A stretch of 64,000 nt of DNA from Bretschneidera sinensis (taxonomy: Eukaryota; Streptophyta; Magnoliopsida; Brassicales; Akaniaceae): positions 61,049,001 through 61,113,000 of the forward strand of contig CM043702.1 in the NCBI GenBank assembly GCA_023935145.1. The letters are read 5' to 3'. Below the pieces are notes generated by a model. The model worked only from the letters and a program-made list of their open reading frames with translations, was not told where the DNA came from and searched no databases. Numbering within the stretch: position 1 is the stretch's first letter; the number at the start of each line of letters is the position of its first letter. The position numbers and the translations under genes were made by a program. Shown here piece by piece: positions 32,867 to 43,846 of the stretch.

Positions 32867-34663
32867 TAATTAAAGTGTCTTACTTTTAATTGAACACAAT
32901 TATTTTGAGACATTCTGAAACGAAAATGAAACCTATTAATCATAAAAATAAAAAAAAAAATAAAAAGAGAGTATAACTTTTTGGGTAAAGTTTTTGCGTC
33001 AAACGAAATTTTTATGGACTGAATTGTCCTCTACAATTAATACCATCTTTCACCAAGTCAACAGAGATCATTAACCAACACTATCTTTAGATTCTCTCTA
33101 TCCTTCTGGTTAGGGGCCAAGGGAAATACCTCAATCAATGCAATAATCAATGCTCTAGTGGGTAACGTTGAATGTAAGGGAGTGGTCCATTATCCAATAG
33201 GAAATAGAGTTGAGCAAAACAAAAAATACACCACTAGAACTAAATAAGTCAAATAACTAATAAATGCAAAGACTAAGGGCAATTTATGTAATTCAATTGA
33301 CCACAGTCAAATAACCGTGGAAATAGCTCTATGATTATTTTCGGTTGAGCAAAATTTTAGTTAATTGACGATTAACTGTAAAAATTTAGGATTATTGTTC
33401 TGTCAAATTTGTAAGGGAAATGTAGGGAGAAATTTTAGTTAATTGACTGTTAAAGTCATGCTACATAACATAAATATTTTTTTTGAAAATATTATTTTTT
33501 AATTATTGCTTATACCTTAATTATTTTCTTTTTTTTCATAATTTTATGCTTTAATTACTACTATGTAGTGTAAACACCATTTTTATCAAATATAAAAAGC
33601 AATTTTATCAAGTAACACGCCAAAGTCCATTAATCTCTACTTACCTGATTAAAGTAAAATATTACACATGATTTTTAAAGCTCAAAATATTTTGTTAAAG
33701 GATGAAATTTAAATTAATTTGATTTAACTTATCTTTAAAATAATTTTTAAACATTTAGTAGTTTTAGTCACATTCAAATACAATAATTTTTTTTGGTTTA
33801 TAATATCTATTCCTATTTGTTGTATGGTAAAAAAATGAACAAACAAGAAGAAACACCAAATCAGGCAGTAAGAAAAATCATTTTAGGTGTATAGTAGGTC
33901 CGACAATCAATAGATTTAGATGTATGACAAGATATATATCTGAGAAGGACATGATAAACTAAGAATTGATACATCACATGATATGCATTTGCTGTTGATT
34001 GTTACAATTCGGTACCATATATGGATGATGGATCAAAATATTGTGGTCCTATCTTGCCATGCATCACGCATTATCAAATTATCTCAAATGGGGCACTATT
34101 TGTAATCAAGGGTTGCTATCCTCAAGGACTTATTCAGGATTTTTCCTCAATGGGGCAATTAAAGTTACTAGCTTATTTATTTATAATTTGAAAAAAATAT
34201 AAAAATAATTTTATAAAACACATAATTAAAAATATTGTATATAATTAATAATTTAATATGAATATTTGTGATTTGGTTTATAATATCTATTCCATTGAAA
34301 CAATAGAAAAATATTTTATTATAAATTAAGAGAATACAAAACTTCATATACATAAAGATCTTTCTTTCTTTCGTTATCTCTTAGTCTTCTGTTAGCCTCC
34401 TTTCTAAAACAAAAGATTGAGAAAGTATTTATAAGAATTTTTTTTAGAATTATTACGTGGTTACCATATTGTTTATTTGAAATTATTACAGTTACTATAC
34501 ATTTGAAAATATTGCATTTTACTGTACCTTTTATATATAAAAAAAGAAACTATCACAAACACATACAAAACAGCTAGGCTTACATATTATGTGGGTGTCG
34601 GCTCATTATTTATGTGTTTCTTTAATTGTTTGTCATTTTAATATTAAGAAACTTAATATCAAG
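32867..34663. repeat. Segmental duplication block, copy 1 (left of TAT-B)
   Basis: Gene-free AT-rich DNA. The phrase ATTCTCTCTATCCTTCTG followed by GGGAAATACCTC and GAATGTAAGGGAGTGGT recurs at about 48605-49230 and 58325-58420, with flanking sequence collinear over several hundred bases. I see no frame that explains the conservation; these are most simply old duplications of intergenic DNA. Confidence 0.75.
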
Positions 34664-35224
34664 TGTTGATGCCAAAAATTTGTTACTACTGACGTGGCCT
34701 AAGTACTGACGTGGCTTGAGTGCTGACGTGGCTTGGGCCCTGCACAGGTAACAGGGATGAACTAAAAGCCCTCGAAAGGAGGGGAGGGGGAGACCTCCAA
34801 GGGCGCTCCGAAGCTTAAGTTAGAACGAAAGCTAAAAAGGGGGCGAGGCCGAGGGTTAAATCTAAAAGAGCTTGGGTGTAAGTAAATCGAATCTGAATGA
34901 ATATGAAGTCCATACCTCGGTTTATTTATAGCCTTCTGAATGGGCATTGCCCACGTCTCATCAGTGTGAAGGCATTGATTGCTCAATCAGGGACGGTGCG
35001 TCGCAGGGTGGCTGCAGTGCGGCGTGCTGTAGGGCGGTTGTAGGGCTACGTGCCGTAAGGTGGCTACAGGACGGCGTGTCATAGGGTGGCATAGGGTGGC
35101 TACAGGATGGCGTTTCGTAGAGGGAGCCCAGACATAGGTTTATTGGGTCGGTATGTTATGGGCTATATCTGGGCCGAAGTGTTTATTGGGCCGGAGTGTT
35201 TATGGGCTACATTAGGCCTCATCA
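34664..35224 (-). repeat. TAT-B 3' LTR (left, 561 bp)
   Basis: Matches the right LTR, but is longer because a GC-rich block of about 20-bp units (GGTGGCTACAGGACGGCGTG and variants, about 34990-35120) has more copies here. A minus-strand TATA-type sequence (TATAAATAAACC) is near 34920. Confidence 0.92.
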
Positions 35225-35240
35225 CAGGCCCCCCACTTCC
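35225..35240 (-). other. TAT-B polypurine tract
   Basis: The minus strand reads GGAAGTGGGGGGCCTG directly next to the 3' LTR. Confidence 0.85.
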
Positions 35241-35528
35241 TTGAGTACATTTATGTGCTTAAGGAAGTATTGTGGGGCACGGTCTTTTAACGAAGGAGAC
35301 AGTGTGTCGTGCTTGGACAGGATCGAGCCGAGCGTGAGTGGAGCTAAGCACGCTTGTAGTAGTCCGAGTGCTTGGTCTTGGAGTGTTGGGTGTCTGACTC
35401 AGTCAAACTTGCATTAAATGGCGGACCTTGGGAACGAGTTCGTCGCCCTCGGGAACTGAAAAGTCGTCTGGGGAAGTGTGTGAGTGGCCTTGGAATCTTA
35501 AAGATCTCCTTTTTTTTCTGCGCTTGCA

Positions 35529-35570
35529 TTAAATGCCCTCGCTAAACGTGTTCTGCCCTCTTATAAAAAA
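35529..35570 (+). promoter_or_regulatory. TAT-B antisense promoter
   Basis: CATTAAATGCCCTCGCTA followed by the TATA box TTATAAAAAAGG at 35561-35572. It aligns with the TAT-A antisense promoter in sequence, spacing and orientation. Just upstream (about 35320-35385) is one degenerate minisatellite-like unit (GCCGAGCGTGAGTGGAGC), matching the place of array A in TAT-A. Confidence 0.6.
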
Positions 35571-35640
35571 GGTGGTTTCTGCTAGCAAGTTCAAACAAAA
35601 GTGAGTTTTAAGAGTTTAGAACTAAAATCCCAGTGCTCGG

Positions 35641-36060
35641 ATGGTAGTGGTCCTGGAGAGGGAAGGGACTCAACAGTTCCTTGAGGGATTTATGGAAGCC
35701 AATAGGGAGGTCAAGGTTACGTGCCCGGAGGTAGACTCCTCAGGCCTTGATCTGTTGGAGTCTGAGGAGGAGGAAGAGCCTGTTTGGTGGGGGAGCAGCC
35801 TGAGGGGCAGCAGCAGACGGGGGGCAAGAAGAACATCCAGGCATGGGGCAGCCCTCCATCAGGGCTCAGGATAAGTGCAATCCGTCACAGAGGGGGGAGG
35901 TCTTCAAGACAAAAGGACTGAGGCAGCCCCTTCCTTGATTGACTTGAACTAAAATTGTTGCTTTTTTCTTCGTACTTCGAGGCCGTTAGGGTCCTCTTAT
36001 GTTTTTACTTTGAGGTCGTTAGCTGTAATCTTTTAATAAATTAATAAAATATCCTTCTTT
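35641..36060 (+). pseudogene. TAT-B antisense gene, orphan C-terminal tail with 3' end
   Basis: The frame reads QQFLEGFMEANREVK and then SSGLDLLESEEEEEP. This aligns with the end of the TAT-A antisense gene (RQFLEGFLEAKRKVE, LGLNLLDLEEDE). A T-rich 3' region with AATAAA-like signals follows at about 36030-36055. The middle of the gene is missing here, although a second exon 2 and exon 3 lie further right, past the minisatellite. So TAT-B holds two partial antisense-gene 3' ends. Confidence 0.65.
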
Positions 36061-36114
36061 AAATTTTGCGTTGCATACATTATTTTCCTACTTTTATACT
36101 TTGCTTTCCATAAA

Positions 36115-37147
36115 ACGAGAGCTCGATTTTGGCAGAATCTTGGTCGAGCATTTGAGGAATAGTTTAAGTGCTCGGTCTTGGAGAAATCTTGGCCAAGTGT
36201 ATGAAGAACAGTTCAAACGCTCGGTCTTAAAAAAATCTTGGAGGAGCATATGAAGAGCAGTTCAAAAGCTCGGTCTTAGAGAAATCGTGGCCGAGCGTAT
36301 GAAGAACAGTTCAAACGCTTGGACTTGACGAATTTTTTCCCGAGCATATGACAAGCAGCTCATACGCTCAGACTTGGCGAAACCTGGCCTAGCATTTGAT
36401 AAACATCTCAAACGCTCAGATTTGGAGAAGCCTTGGCCGAGTGTTTGACAATCAACCCAAACGTTCGGACTTGGAGAACTTGGCCGAGTGTTTGACAATC
36501 AGCCCAAACGCTCGGACTTGGAGAACTTGGCCGAGCGTTTGATAATCAGCTCAAACACTCGGACTTAGAGAAACTTTGACCGAGTGTTTGACAAGCAGCT
36601 CAAATGCTCGGACTTAGAGAACTTGACCGAGCGTTTGACAAGTAGCTCAAACACTCGGACTTGGAGAAGCTTTGGCCGAGCATTTGACAATCAGTTCAAA
36701 CACTCGTGGAGAAACTTTGGCCGAGCGTTTGACAAGCAGCTCAAATGCTCGGACTTAGAGAACTTGGCCGAGTGTTTGACAAGTGACTCAAACGCTCGGA
36801 CTTGGAGAAGCTCTGGAAGAGCGTTTGACAATCAACTCTAAAGCTCAGCTTAGAGAACTTGACCGAGTGTTTGACAAGCAGCTCAAATGCTCGGACTTGG
36901 AGAAGCTTAACCGAGCATTTGACAAGTAGCTCAAACACTCGAACTTGGAGAAGCTTTGACCGAGCATTTGACAAGCAGCTCAAACGCGCTGAGTTGGAGA
37001 AACTTTGGCCGAGCGTTTGATAAGCAGCTCAAACGCTCGGACTTGGAGAACTTGGCCAAGCGTTTGACAAGCGACTCAAACGCTCGAACTTGGAGAACCT
37101 CTGGCCGAGTGTTTGACAATCAGCTCAAACGCTCGGACTTGGAGATA
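36115..37147 (+). repeat. 47-49-bp minisatellite array, about 22 monomers (array B)
   Basis: Monomers alternate between 47 and about 49-50 bp, differing in GGAGAACTTGG against GGAGAAGCTTTGG, so the array is dimeric like array A. Each monomer contains a strong inverted repeat: at 37009-37040 the arms CCGAGCGTTTGA and TCAAACGCTCGG are perfectly complementary over 12 bp around an 8-base loop. Mismatches in other monomers are mostly C/T or G/A changes at CpG sites. It shares GCTCGGACTTGGAG and GGCCGAGC with array A. Confidence 0.95.
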
Positions 37148-37285
37148 ATGAAGAGCTCTACAGGCACAGCCTCTGCCCTTCTAGCCTTCCGCCAAACCTC
37201 GAGCACGGTAGCCCTCAGTCTTTTTTGCTCATAGTAATTTTGATATTTTATTCCAAGTTATTAACGCCTGTTTTTTGATGTAGAG

Positions 37286-38344
37286 ATGGAGTTAGCTGCC
37301 AAAGCTCGGGAGAGGGCTAAATGTATGGCCCGTGAGAAGAAGAAAGCTACGGAGGTGGGCAGCTCTTCATAGGAGCAGAAGAAGAAGGCTCGGGCCTCAT
37401 CCCTGGTGCCCATTGCTGCGGAGAGCCCTTCGAGGGCTCTAGTTCCCAAGGAGACAGTGGATCCTGCCACGCCCACTCCTCCATCGGGACCATCCTCATC
37501 CAGGGAGGGGCTTGGAGCAGCTTCCATCTTTATGCCTTGGTGGGCACTGAGGGTGGATGATTCTGTGTTTGCGCATCTAAAGGTTGCCTGCGAACACCTT
37601 ATCAGGGGAATCCCCTACCCCCCCCCCCACATGATTTTGTGGAGATCTCGGCGAAGCCTTTCGAGGCGTTTTGCTCGGCCATGGAGACCGCTCTCTCTCA
37701 GGTATGGTTTTCTTTCTTTTGTCATGGTTCTTTAATTTGTTCTTTTTTCTTTTCAACTATCTTTAACAACGCCTTTGTTCCAAACTGGAGTCCTTGGCAG
37801 GATCCTCGCTCGGAGAGGTGCTGACATGGCGGAGCGCTTGGCGAAAATCGAGCACAAGCTGGAAGAGACCCGGGAACTGGTCTGGGCCTTGTTTTTCTCC
37901 CTAGAGACGGTCGAAAGGGCAAAGGATATAGCAGTAATGGAGAGGGACCATCGCCGTCGGGCTGAGGAAGCTCTGAGGAAGGAGAACGAGCTGCTGAGGA
38001 CTAAGATGGAGGAGGTGCTTGCCAAGGCCGCCAAAAGAGAGAAAGTTGTGGCCAAGGCAGAAGAGACCTTAGTGGACGAGGCTGGGGCTCAGTATCTGAT
38101 AGGCTTCAATGAGGCCTAGAGGAAGGCTGAGTCCCTCTACCAGGAGGTTGACTTTTACGGGCTTGACCTGGGTGTCTTCTCTGGGGACTCGGGTGCCGGT
38201 GCCGCTACTGTTGGAGAAGATGCAGAGGATACCACCGCAGTTGGCGTTGCAGAGGGAAAGGCTCAGGAGATTGCTGGGGGTGAGCCCCAAGAGGTGGCAG
38301 GGGGCGAAGGCGAGCCCCACGAGGCCCCTACTTCTTTAGAATAG
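37286..38344 (+). pseudogene. TAT-B antisense gene, exons 2 and 3
   Basis: An acceptor (GATGTAG) at 37283 leads to exon 2 starting MELAAKARERAKCMAREKKK, with ALRVDDSVFAH and EHLIRGI as in TAT-A. One stop lies near 37371, and a C-run at about 37617-37628 shifts the frame. Intron 2 is 37702-37800 (CAG/GTATGG ... TTGGCAG), in the same place as in TAT-A. Exon 3 reads MAERLAKIEHKLEETRELVW and a long Glu/Lys/Ala-rich coiled coil, with one TAG at 38117-38119 and a final TAG at 38342-38344. The exon carrying the Transposase_28-like domain is absent; array B lies where it should be. No ordered function can be given. Confidence 0.7.
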
Positions 38345-38489
38345 ATTTCCTTTTTTGTTTTTTGTATCCAAGGTCGATAGTGCCTTATTTTTGTACCTCA
38401 ATTTTTAACTTAATGAAATTTTGAAACTTTACTTTAAACTTAAGACTTTATTGATTCTTTACTTTACATTTCACATCACTGATAGAATT

Positions 38490-39640
38490 TGTAGAGGTTC
38501 TCTGCATTCCAAGTGCGAGGGACCGACTTGCCATCTAATTCTTCGAGCTCAAAAGTACCTATCCGAAAAACTCTTCGGATTCTGTATGGGCCTTCCCAAT
38601 TCGGGATGAGCTTTCCTATCTGTCGAGAGCGAGATACTTCACTCTTTCGCAGGACGAGGTCATAGAGTTTGAAGTTCCGATTTTGAACTCAGGAGTTGTA
38701 ATACCAGGTCGCCTTCTGTTGGTACGTAGTTAAACGGATCTGGGCTTTGTCTCGCGCTTCGTCAACCAAGTCCGCGCTCATCTTAAGGCTTCCTCATTGT
38801 TACTTGGTTCAAAAAACTGTACTGGCATGGATGGAATTTTGATTTCGACTGGGATGACGGCTTCTGAGCCGTACGTCATGAAGAATGGGGTTTCTCCTAT
38901 CGGTGTACGCACAGTCGTCCGGTAAGCCCAGAGAACATTGGGGAGCTGAACAGCCCACTGTTTATCTTCATCGTCTAGTCTTTTCTTGATACCTTAGAGA
39001 AGGGTCCTATTGGTGACTTCTACCTGGCCATTGGCTTGGAGATACCCGACTGATGAGAACCAATGCTGGATTTAGAGGTCTTCACAAAACGTTTTGAACT
39101 GGGAGCTATCAAATTGCTTTCCGTTATCGGTGAGCAACACCCGAGGAATCTCGAACCGACATATGATCGACTTCCAAACAAAATTTCTAGCTTGGTGGTC
39201 CGTAATGCTGACTAGTGGCTCCGCCTCGACCCACTTGGTGAAATAATCAATGGCCACAATGAGGTGTTTCTTTTGCCCCGTTGCTACGGTGAATTGACCT
39301 AGGATGTATATCCCCCACACAGCAAAGGGAAGTGGACTAGTGATTAAGGTGAGGAGATTAGCAGGCTGGTACGGCATTAAAGAATATTGTTGACAACTTC
39401 TGCACTTTTTGACCAAGTCAGCTGCATCTTCTTTCATCTTGGGCCAGTAATACCCTTGGCGTAGAACCTTGAAAGCGAGGGCTCGAGCCCCTAGATGATT
39501 TTCGCATATGCCTTCGTGGACTTTCCGGAGGGTATAATTGGCCTCGGTTGGGCCGAGGTATCTTAAGTAAGGCATAGTCAGAGCTCTCTTATAAAACTGC
39601 CCATCTATGATAGTGTACTGGGAGGCTCGGGAGATTAACT
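38490..39640 (-). pseudogene. TAT-B integrase
   Basis: The long frame 39575-39072 has the zinc-finger half (CENHLGARALAFKVLRQGYY, CRSCQQYS) and the core (FTKWVEAEPLVSITDHQA, RVLLTDNGKQFDS). The glutamate block and C-terminal domain (EDARDKAQIRL-like, PYRIRRVFRIGTFELEELDG) follow to about 38490 with several stops. The N-terminal boundary near 39640 is also broken. Confidence 0.85.
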
Positions 39641-39648
39641 TTTTGGCC

Positions 39649-40240
39649 TCACTTTCTGGTCAGGACCTTTCCATCTTTCAGGTAGTGCAGGATTGGGTCC
39701 ATCCACGTCGCACCATCTTCTACCGGCAGGACCGACGTTTTGTCTATGCTAGGAACGGAGGGAGTTTCTAGATAAACAACTCGAGTTGGTTCTAGGTGTT
39801 GGGATGAGGCCAGGTTGGCCAAGGCATCTGCCTTAGAGTTTTCGGTCCGTGGAATCTGGGCTATCCGGAACATTTTAAACTTGACGACAAGTTCTTTCAC
39901 TTTTTAGAGGTACCAAGCGAGCTTCTCTCCCCGGGCTTCGAATTCTCCTGTTATCTGATTCACTACTAGCTGGGAGTCACTTAATACATCCATAACTTCG
40001 GCTGATAGGGCTTTGGCTAACCTTAGGCCAACCAGTAAGGCTTCATATTCAGCCTCATTGTTGGAAGCCTTGAACTCAAACCTCAGGGCGTACTCGACTG
40101 TGAAGCCATCAAGGCTACAGAAGATGAGTCCTGCTCCACTTCCCAGGATATTGGAGGATCCGTCCACGTGGAGGGTACACCTTGGAGGTGATTCGTTTGG
40201 CGTCTCGTAAGACATCGGCTCTACTTCCACACTAGGAATC
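39649..40240 (-). pseudogene. TAT-B archaeal-type RNase H
   Basis: CTLHVDGSSNILGSGAGLIF, then ASNNEAEYEALLVGLRLAKA and LSDSQLVVNQITGEFEARGE: the full set of RNase H motifs with the first D, the E and the second D visible. A single stop (TAG) after AWYL separates it from its tail (KADALANLASSQHLEPT). This is the best-preserved copy of the TAT-specific second RNase H in the window. Confidence 0.9.
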
Positions 40241-40249
40241 ACCGAAAGG

Positions 40250-41628
40250 CTTGTTTCGATTATGAAATCAGCTTGGAAATATGGTCGGAGCTTCCGTGCA
40301 GATATTACAAGGGCGTAAGCTATCTTTTCAATGGGAGGATACCTCACATCTACCTCGTGGAGGATTCTACTGACATAGTAGATAGGTTTCTAGATACCTT
40401 CCTCTTCCCGAATCAGGACAGAAGCCACGGTACTTTCCCTAGCTGATAAGTATAGGAGCAGTTCTTCACCCGGGAGAGGTTTAGTTAGGAGTGGGGGTGA
40501 GCTCAAATTCTTTTTTAGCCCTTCGAACGTTCCCTAACAATCCTCTGTCCAAGAGAAGTCTTTGGCCTTCCTGTTGGCCTTAAAGAAGGGCAGGCACTTT
40601 TTCGCAGATTTTGACATGAAGCGACTTAGGGCGGCTATTCTCCTAGTGAGTCGTTGCACTTCTTTCACAGATCTAGGCATTTATCTTCTCTATATTGGCT
40701 TCTATCCCCCTTTGGGTGACCATGAACCCTAAGAACTTCCCTCCAATCACTCCGAATGTGCATTTAGTAGAATTCAATCTCATGTTGTGCTTGCACAGTA
40801 CCCCAAAGGCTTCTTCTAAATCGGAGCTGTGGTTCCATGCCTCCATACTTTTGACCAGCATGTCATCCACATAAACCTCCATGCTCTGCCCTATCTGTCT
40901 TTTGAAGATTTTACTGACCAGTCTTTGATAAGTAGCACCTGCATTCTTGAGCCTGAAGGGAATGACCTTATAGCAATACAGCCATTGGTCGGTGATAAAG
41001 GCGATCTTGTCTTGGTCTGGCCCGTACATGAAGATTTGGTTATACCCGAAGTAAGCATCCATAAAAGAGAGGAGTTCATGCTCCGAAGTGGCATCCACCA
41101 ATTGATCAATTCGGGCGAGGGGAAAACTATCCTTTGGGCAGGCCTTGCTCAGGTTGGTAAAGTCAATGCAGATCCATCATTTACCATTGGCTATTCTAAC
41201 CATCACTACATTGGACACCCATTCGGGGTACTTTGCATCTCGGATAAAGCCAGCCTCGAGTAGTTGTCTACCTCAGTGTTAATGGCGACCTGGAGTTCTG
41301 GGGTGAAAGACCTTCTCTTCTGAACAACTGTTTTGTACTTTGGGTCCATATTCAAGTGGGGCTCAATAGTCCCGGGATCAATCCCAGGCACATCTGACGC
41401 GGACCAGGTGAATAGGTCCTGGTTCTTCAGGAGGAGGGAAATGAGTTCTTTTTTGTGCTCTTTAGAGAGGTTTGACCCTATCTGGACAGTTTGGGTGGAG
41501 TTTTTTCCGAGGGGCACTGATGTCAACTCCTCCACTGGTCGCCTTCTCGGGGTTCTCATCTCATCCCTGAGGTCTTCCATCTCAAAGGGCAAGGCTTCCG
41601 TCTTCTTTCCTTTCTTGATTGCATTCAA
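40250..41628 (-). pseudogene. TAT-B reverse transcriptase and first RNase H
   Basis: A linker and RT start are at 41628-41206 (KTVVQKRRSFTPELQVAINT). The RT core frame 41101-40673 keeps both the first aspartate (LSFMDAYFGYNQI) and the YVDD box at about 40862-40873 (MEVYVDDMLVKS). RNase H (EEGI, then KPIYYVSRILHEVDVRYPP) is at about 40490-40330. Frameshifts lie at about 41210-41110 and after 40673. Confidence 0.87.
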
Positions 41629-41639
41629 ATAGGAGGATC

Positions 41640-42249
41640 GAGAGGCCCTCTGATCACTTTTGATTACTTACACTCCCTCATTAGTGGGAAACTTAACCTT
41701 CAGGTGGTACATGGAGGCAACAACCCTAAGTTTGTTGAGGGTGGGTCGCCCGATCATATTGTAAGAGGATGGTTGCTTTACCACCAAAAATGTGGTTTGC
41801 ACAGTAGAAATCTGTAGTGCTGTCCCAGCAGTGATAAGGAGGACTATGCTTCCCTTGGGAAAAACTGAAGATCAGCCAAAACCATAAAGCGGGGCTGAGG
41901 CCGGCTCTAGACACTCGTCCTTCAGTTCCATGCGTTGGAAGGCATCGTAAAATAATATATCAGCAGAGCTTCCGTTATCAATCAAGACGCGTCGTACCTC
42001 GTGGTTGGCCACTAAGAGAGAGACCACCACTGCGTCGTCATAAGGAGTCTGCACATCCTCTAAGTCATCCTCTGTGAAGGAGATCGCTAGCTCCGACTTC
42101 CTTCGCTTATGAAGTCCGTTGACAAAGGCCACGGTTCTGGCGTACGCCTTACTACTTTGCTTCGAGCTCCCCCCTGCGGTAGGGCCTCCACATATTGTTT
42201 TGATGATCCGGGTGGTAGTTGACACTTCTTGGTGTTTTTGATCGGGCAC
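41640..42249 (-). pseudogene. TAT-B aspartic protease
   Basis: The frame 42249-41872 contains SLLVANHEVRRVLIDNGSSA then DILFYDAFQRM, the catalytic D-N-G-S-S loop. The downstream half (YNMIGRPTLNKL-type sequence, read across stops) lies at 41870-41700. Upstream is ICGGPTAGGSSKQSSKAYAR, also found in TAT-A. Confidence 0.85.
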
Positions 42250-42599
42250 TTCCCGCTCGGCTCTGAAGTCTTGCCAAGGGCCTCGTCATTCTTGCTCACA
42301 AAGCTGGGGATACCCAGAGTTTCTTCTTGGCTGGGTGGGCACTTCTTTTCTTCAGGAACTTGTAAATTCCTTCAAGTGTCCCAAGTTGATAAGAGCCTCA
42401 ATCTGTTTTTTCAAGGCATGACAATCTTCGGTATCATAGCCATAATTTATGTGAAAATGACACCATTGTCTTTGATCTCCGCCGAGGGACTACGTCCTAG
42501 GCGGCCACTGGAGGACTGACTTATCTTAAAACTACATGAGGACATGAGTCCTAGATGCATTAAGGGCAGTGAAATTTTTGAATTGGGGGTGGGGCTTGA

Positions 42600-43763
42600 A
42601 CATGTTGTCTTGGTGGGGTCTCTTAGCCGCTCCCCTTTGTGGATCGACGTCCTTTCTTTTTTTTTTTCGTTTCTCCTTCCCTTTCACTCCTGAATGCTTG
42701 ATCATCCTCCGCCAGCATGTACTTCTCTTCTCGGGCTAAGACCTCGTTCATATCCTTGGGCAGGTGCCTGGTGAGCTTGGAGCTGAAGATCCCGGACCTC
42801 AGCCCATTTTTTAACGCCATCATCTGAACATTCAGGTCGAGGTCGGGGATTTCTCGGGCCACCGAGTTAAACCTGGATATGTAGGCTCGAAGCCTCTCTC
42901 CTCGGTGTTAAATAATGTTGAACAAGCTTTCCGAAGTCTTCTTTGGTCCCTTGCTGCTGAGGAAGTGCGAAGCAAAGGCATAACTGAGTTCTTTGAAGTT
43001 ACCAATGCTCCCCGGCCTCAGGCGCGAATACCAAGTGCCTGCAGCTTTCTTGAGAGTCAAGGGGAAGACACGGCACATGATGGGGTCGAAAAGTCGATGC
43101 AGCATCATAGTCATCTTGTAGTTCTGCAAATGGTCTAGGGGATCTTCTGATCCATCGTACATTCTGACTTGCGGCATTCTGAAGTTGAAAGGGAGCGGGG
43201 TCTCGAGGATAACTTCTGTAAATGGGGGATCTTGGATGCTAAGCTCATCCAAGATACTGAGATTCTTGTGTTTTAAGGCCATATCTATTTTTTCTTCCAT
43301 TTCCTCGAACTGTCTGTCTAAGTTGAAGTTGCTTTTCGAAGAGGAGCTCTCCTTGGACCGGCTGCCACGCAGCGAGGGCTCGGTAGGGAGCTGGTTATAG
43401 GTAGGATCATCTCTGTTGGATGACTTTGCTTGCTCTGGAGCTTGGTAGGGAGAAAAGGAAGGTTGCTGGCCTCTGCCTCGAACTTGGGCTGCCAAATTAG
43501 CTATCATCCGGGAGAGTTCTTGGAACTGTGCTTGAGTTACAGGAACCTGCAGTTGTTTCCTCGTAATCAGGAGAGTTGATTCTGGAGAGATGAAGGCGTT
43601 GCTTTCTGACGGGGGGTTGCCTGCTTGACCCGAGGGTCACATGTTCGGGGATCGAGGGGAACCTGGGTCCAGATTGTTGGCTGCGGGTGTTGCTCCGAAT
43701 CGGAGCAGATCATGCTGTGGGGGCCTCCTTGTTGGTCCTTCTCGTACTGTTTCTAGGCCGCAT
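42600..43763 (-). pseudogene. TAT-B gag
   Basis: A minus-strand ATG at 43763 gives MRPRNSTRRTNKEAP, about 60 bases inside the primer-binding site. The capsid part is in one frame from 43507 to 42623 with a single stop at 42908-42910: EILE-type TPLPFNFRMPQVRMYDGSED, FKELSYAFASHFLSSKGPKK, and MNEVLAREEKYMLAEDDQAF. The N-terminal part carries stops or a frame change. TAT-A and TAT-B gag are clearly homologous. Confidence 0.87.
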
Positions 43764-43825
43764 CGTAACAAATGAGTTCTTTTGTATTGTACTTCTTCGC
43801 TTTTGTTACAGTGAGAGATTGTGGT

Positions 43826-43844
43826 TTCCCATGGACGGTGCAAA
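43826..43844 (-). other. TAT-B primer-binding site, degraded
   Basis: The minus strand reads TTTGCACCGTCCATGGGAA, against TTGGCGCCATCTGTGGGAA in TAT-A. Several C-to-T or G-to-A changes would weaken pairing with a tRNA primer. Confidence 0.65.
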
Positions 43845-43846
43845 TC

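Noticed and set aside
37261..38055. Minus-strand frames opposite the TAT-B antisense gene
   Set aside because: The plus strand has matching exons, splice sites and a homologue in TAT-A; the minus-strand frames do not recur.
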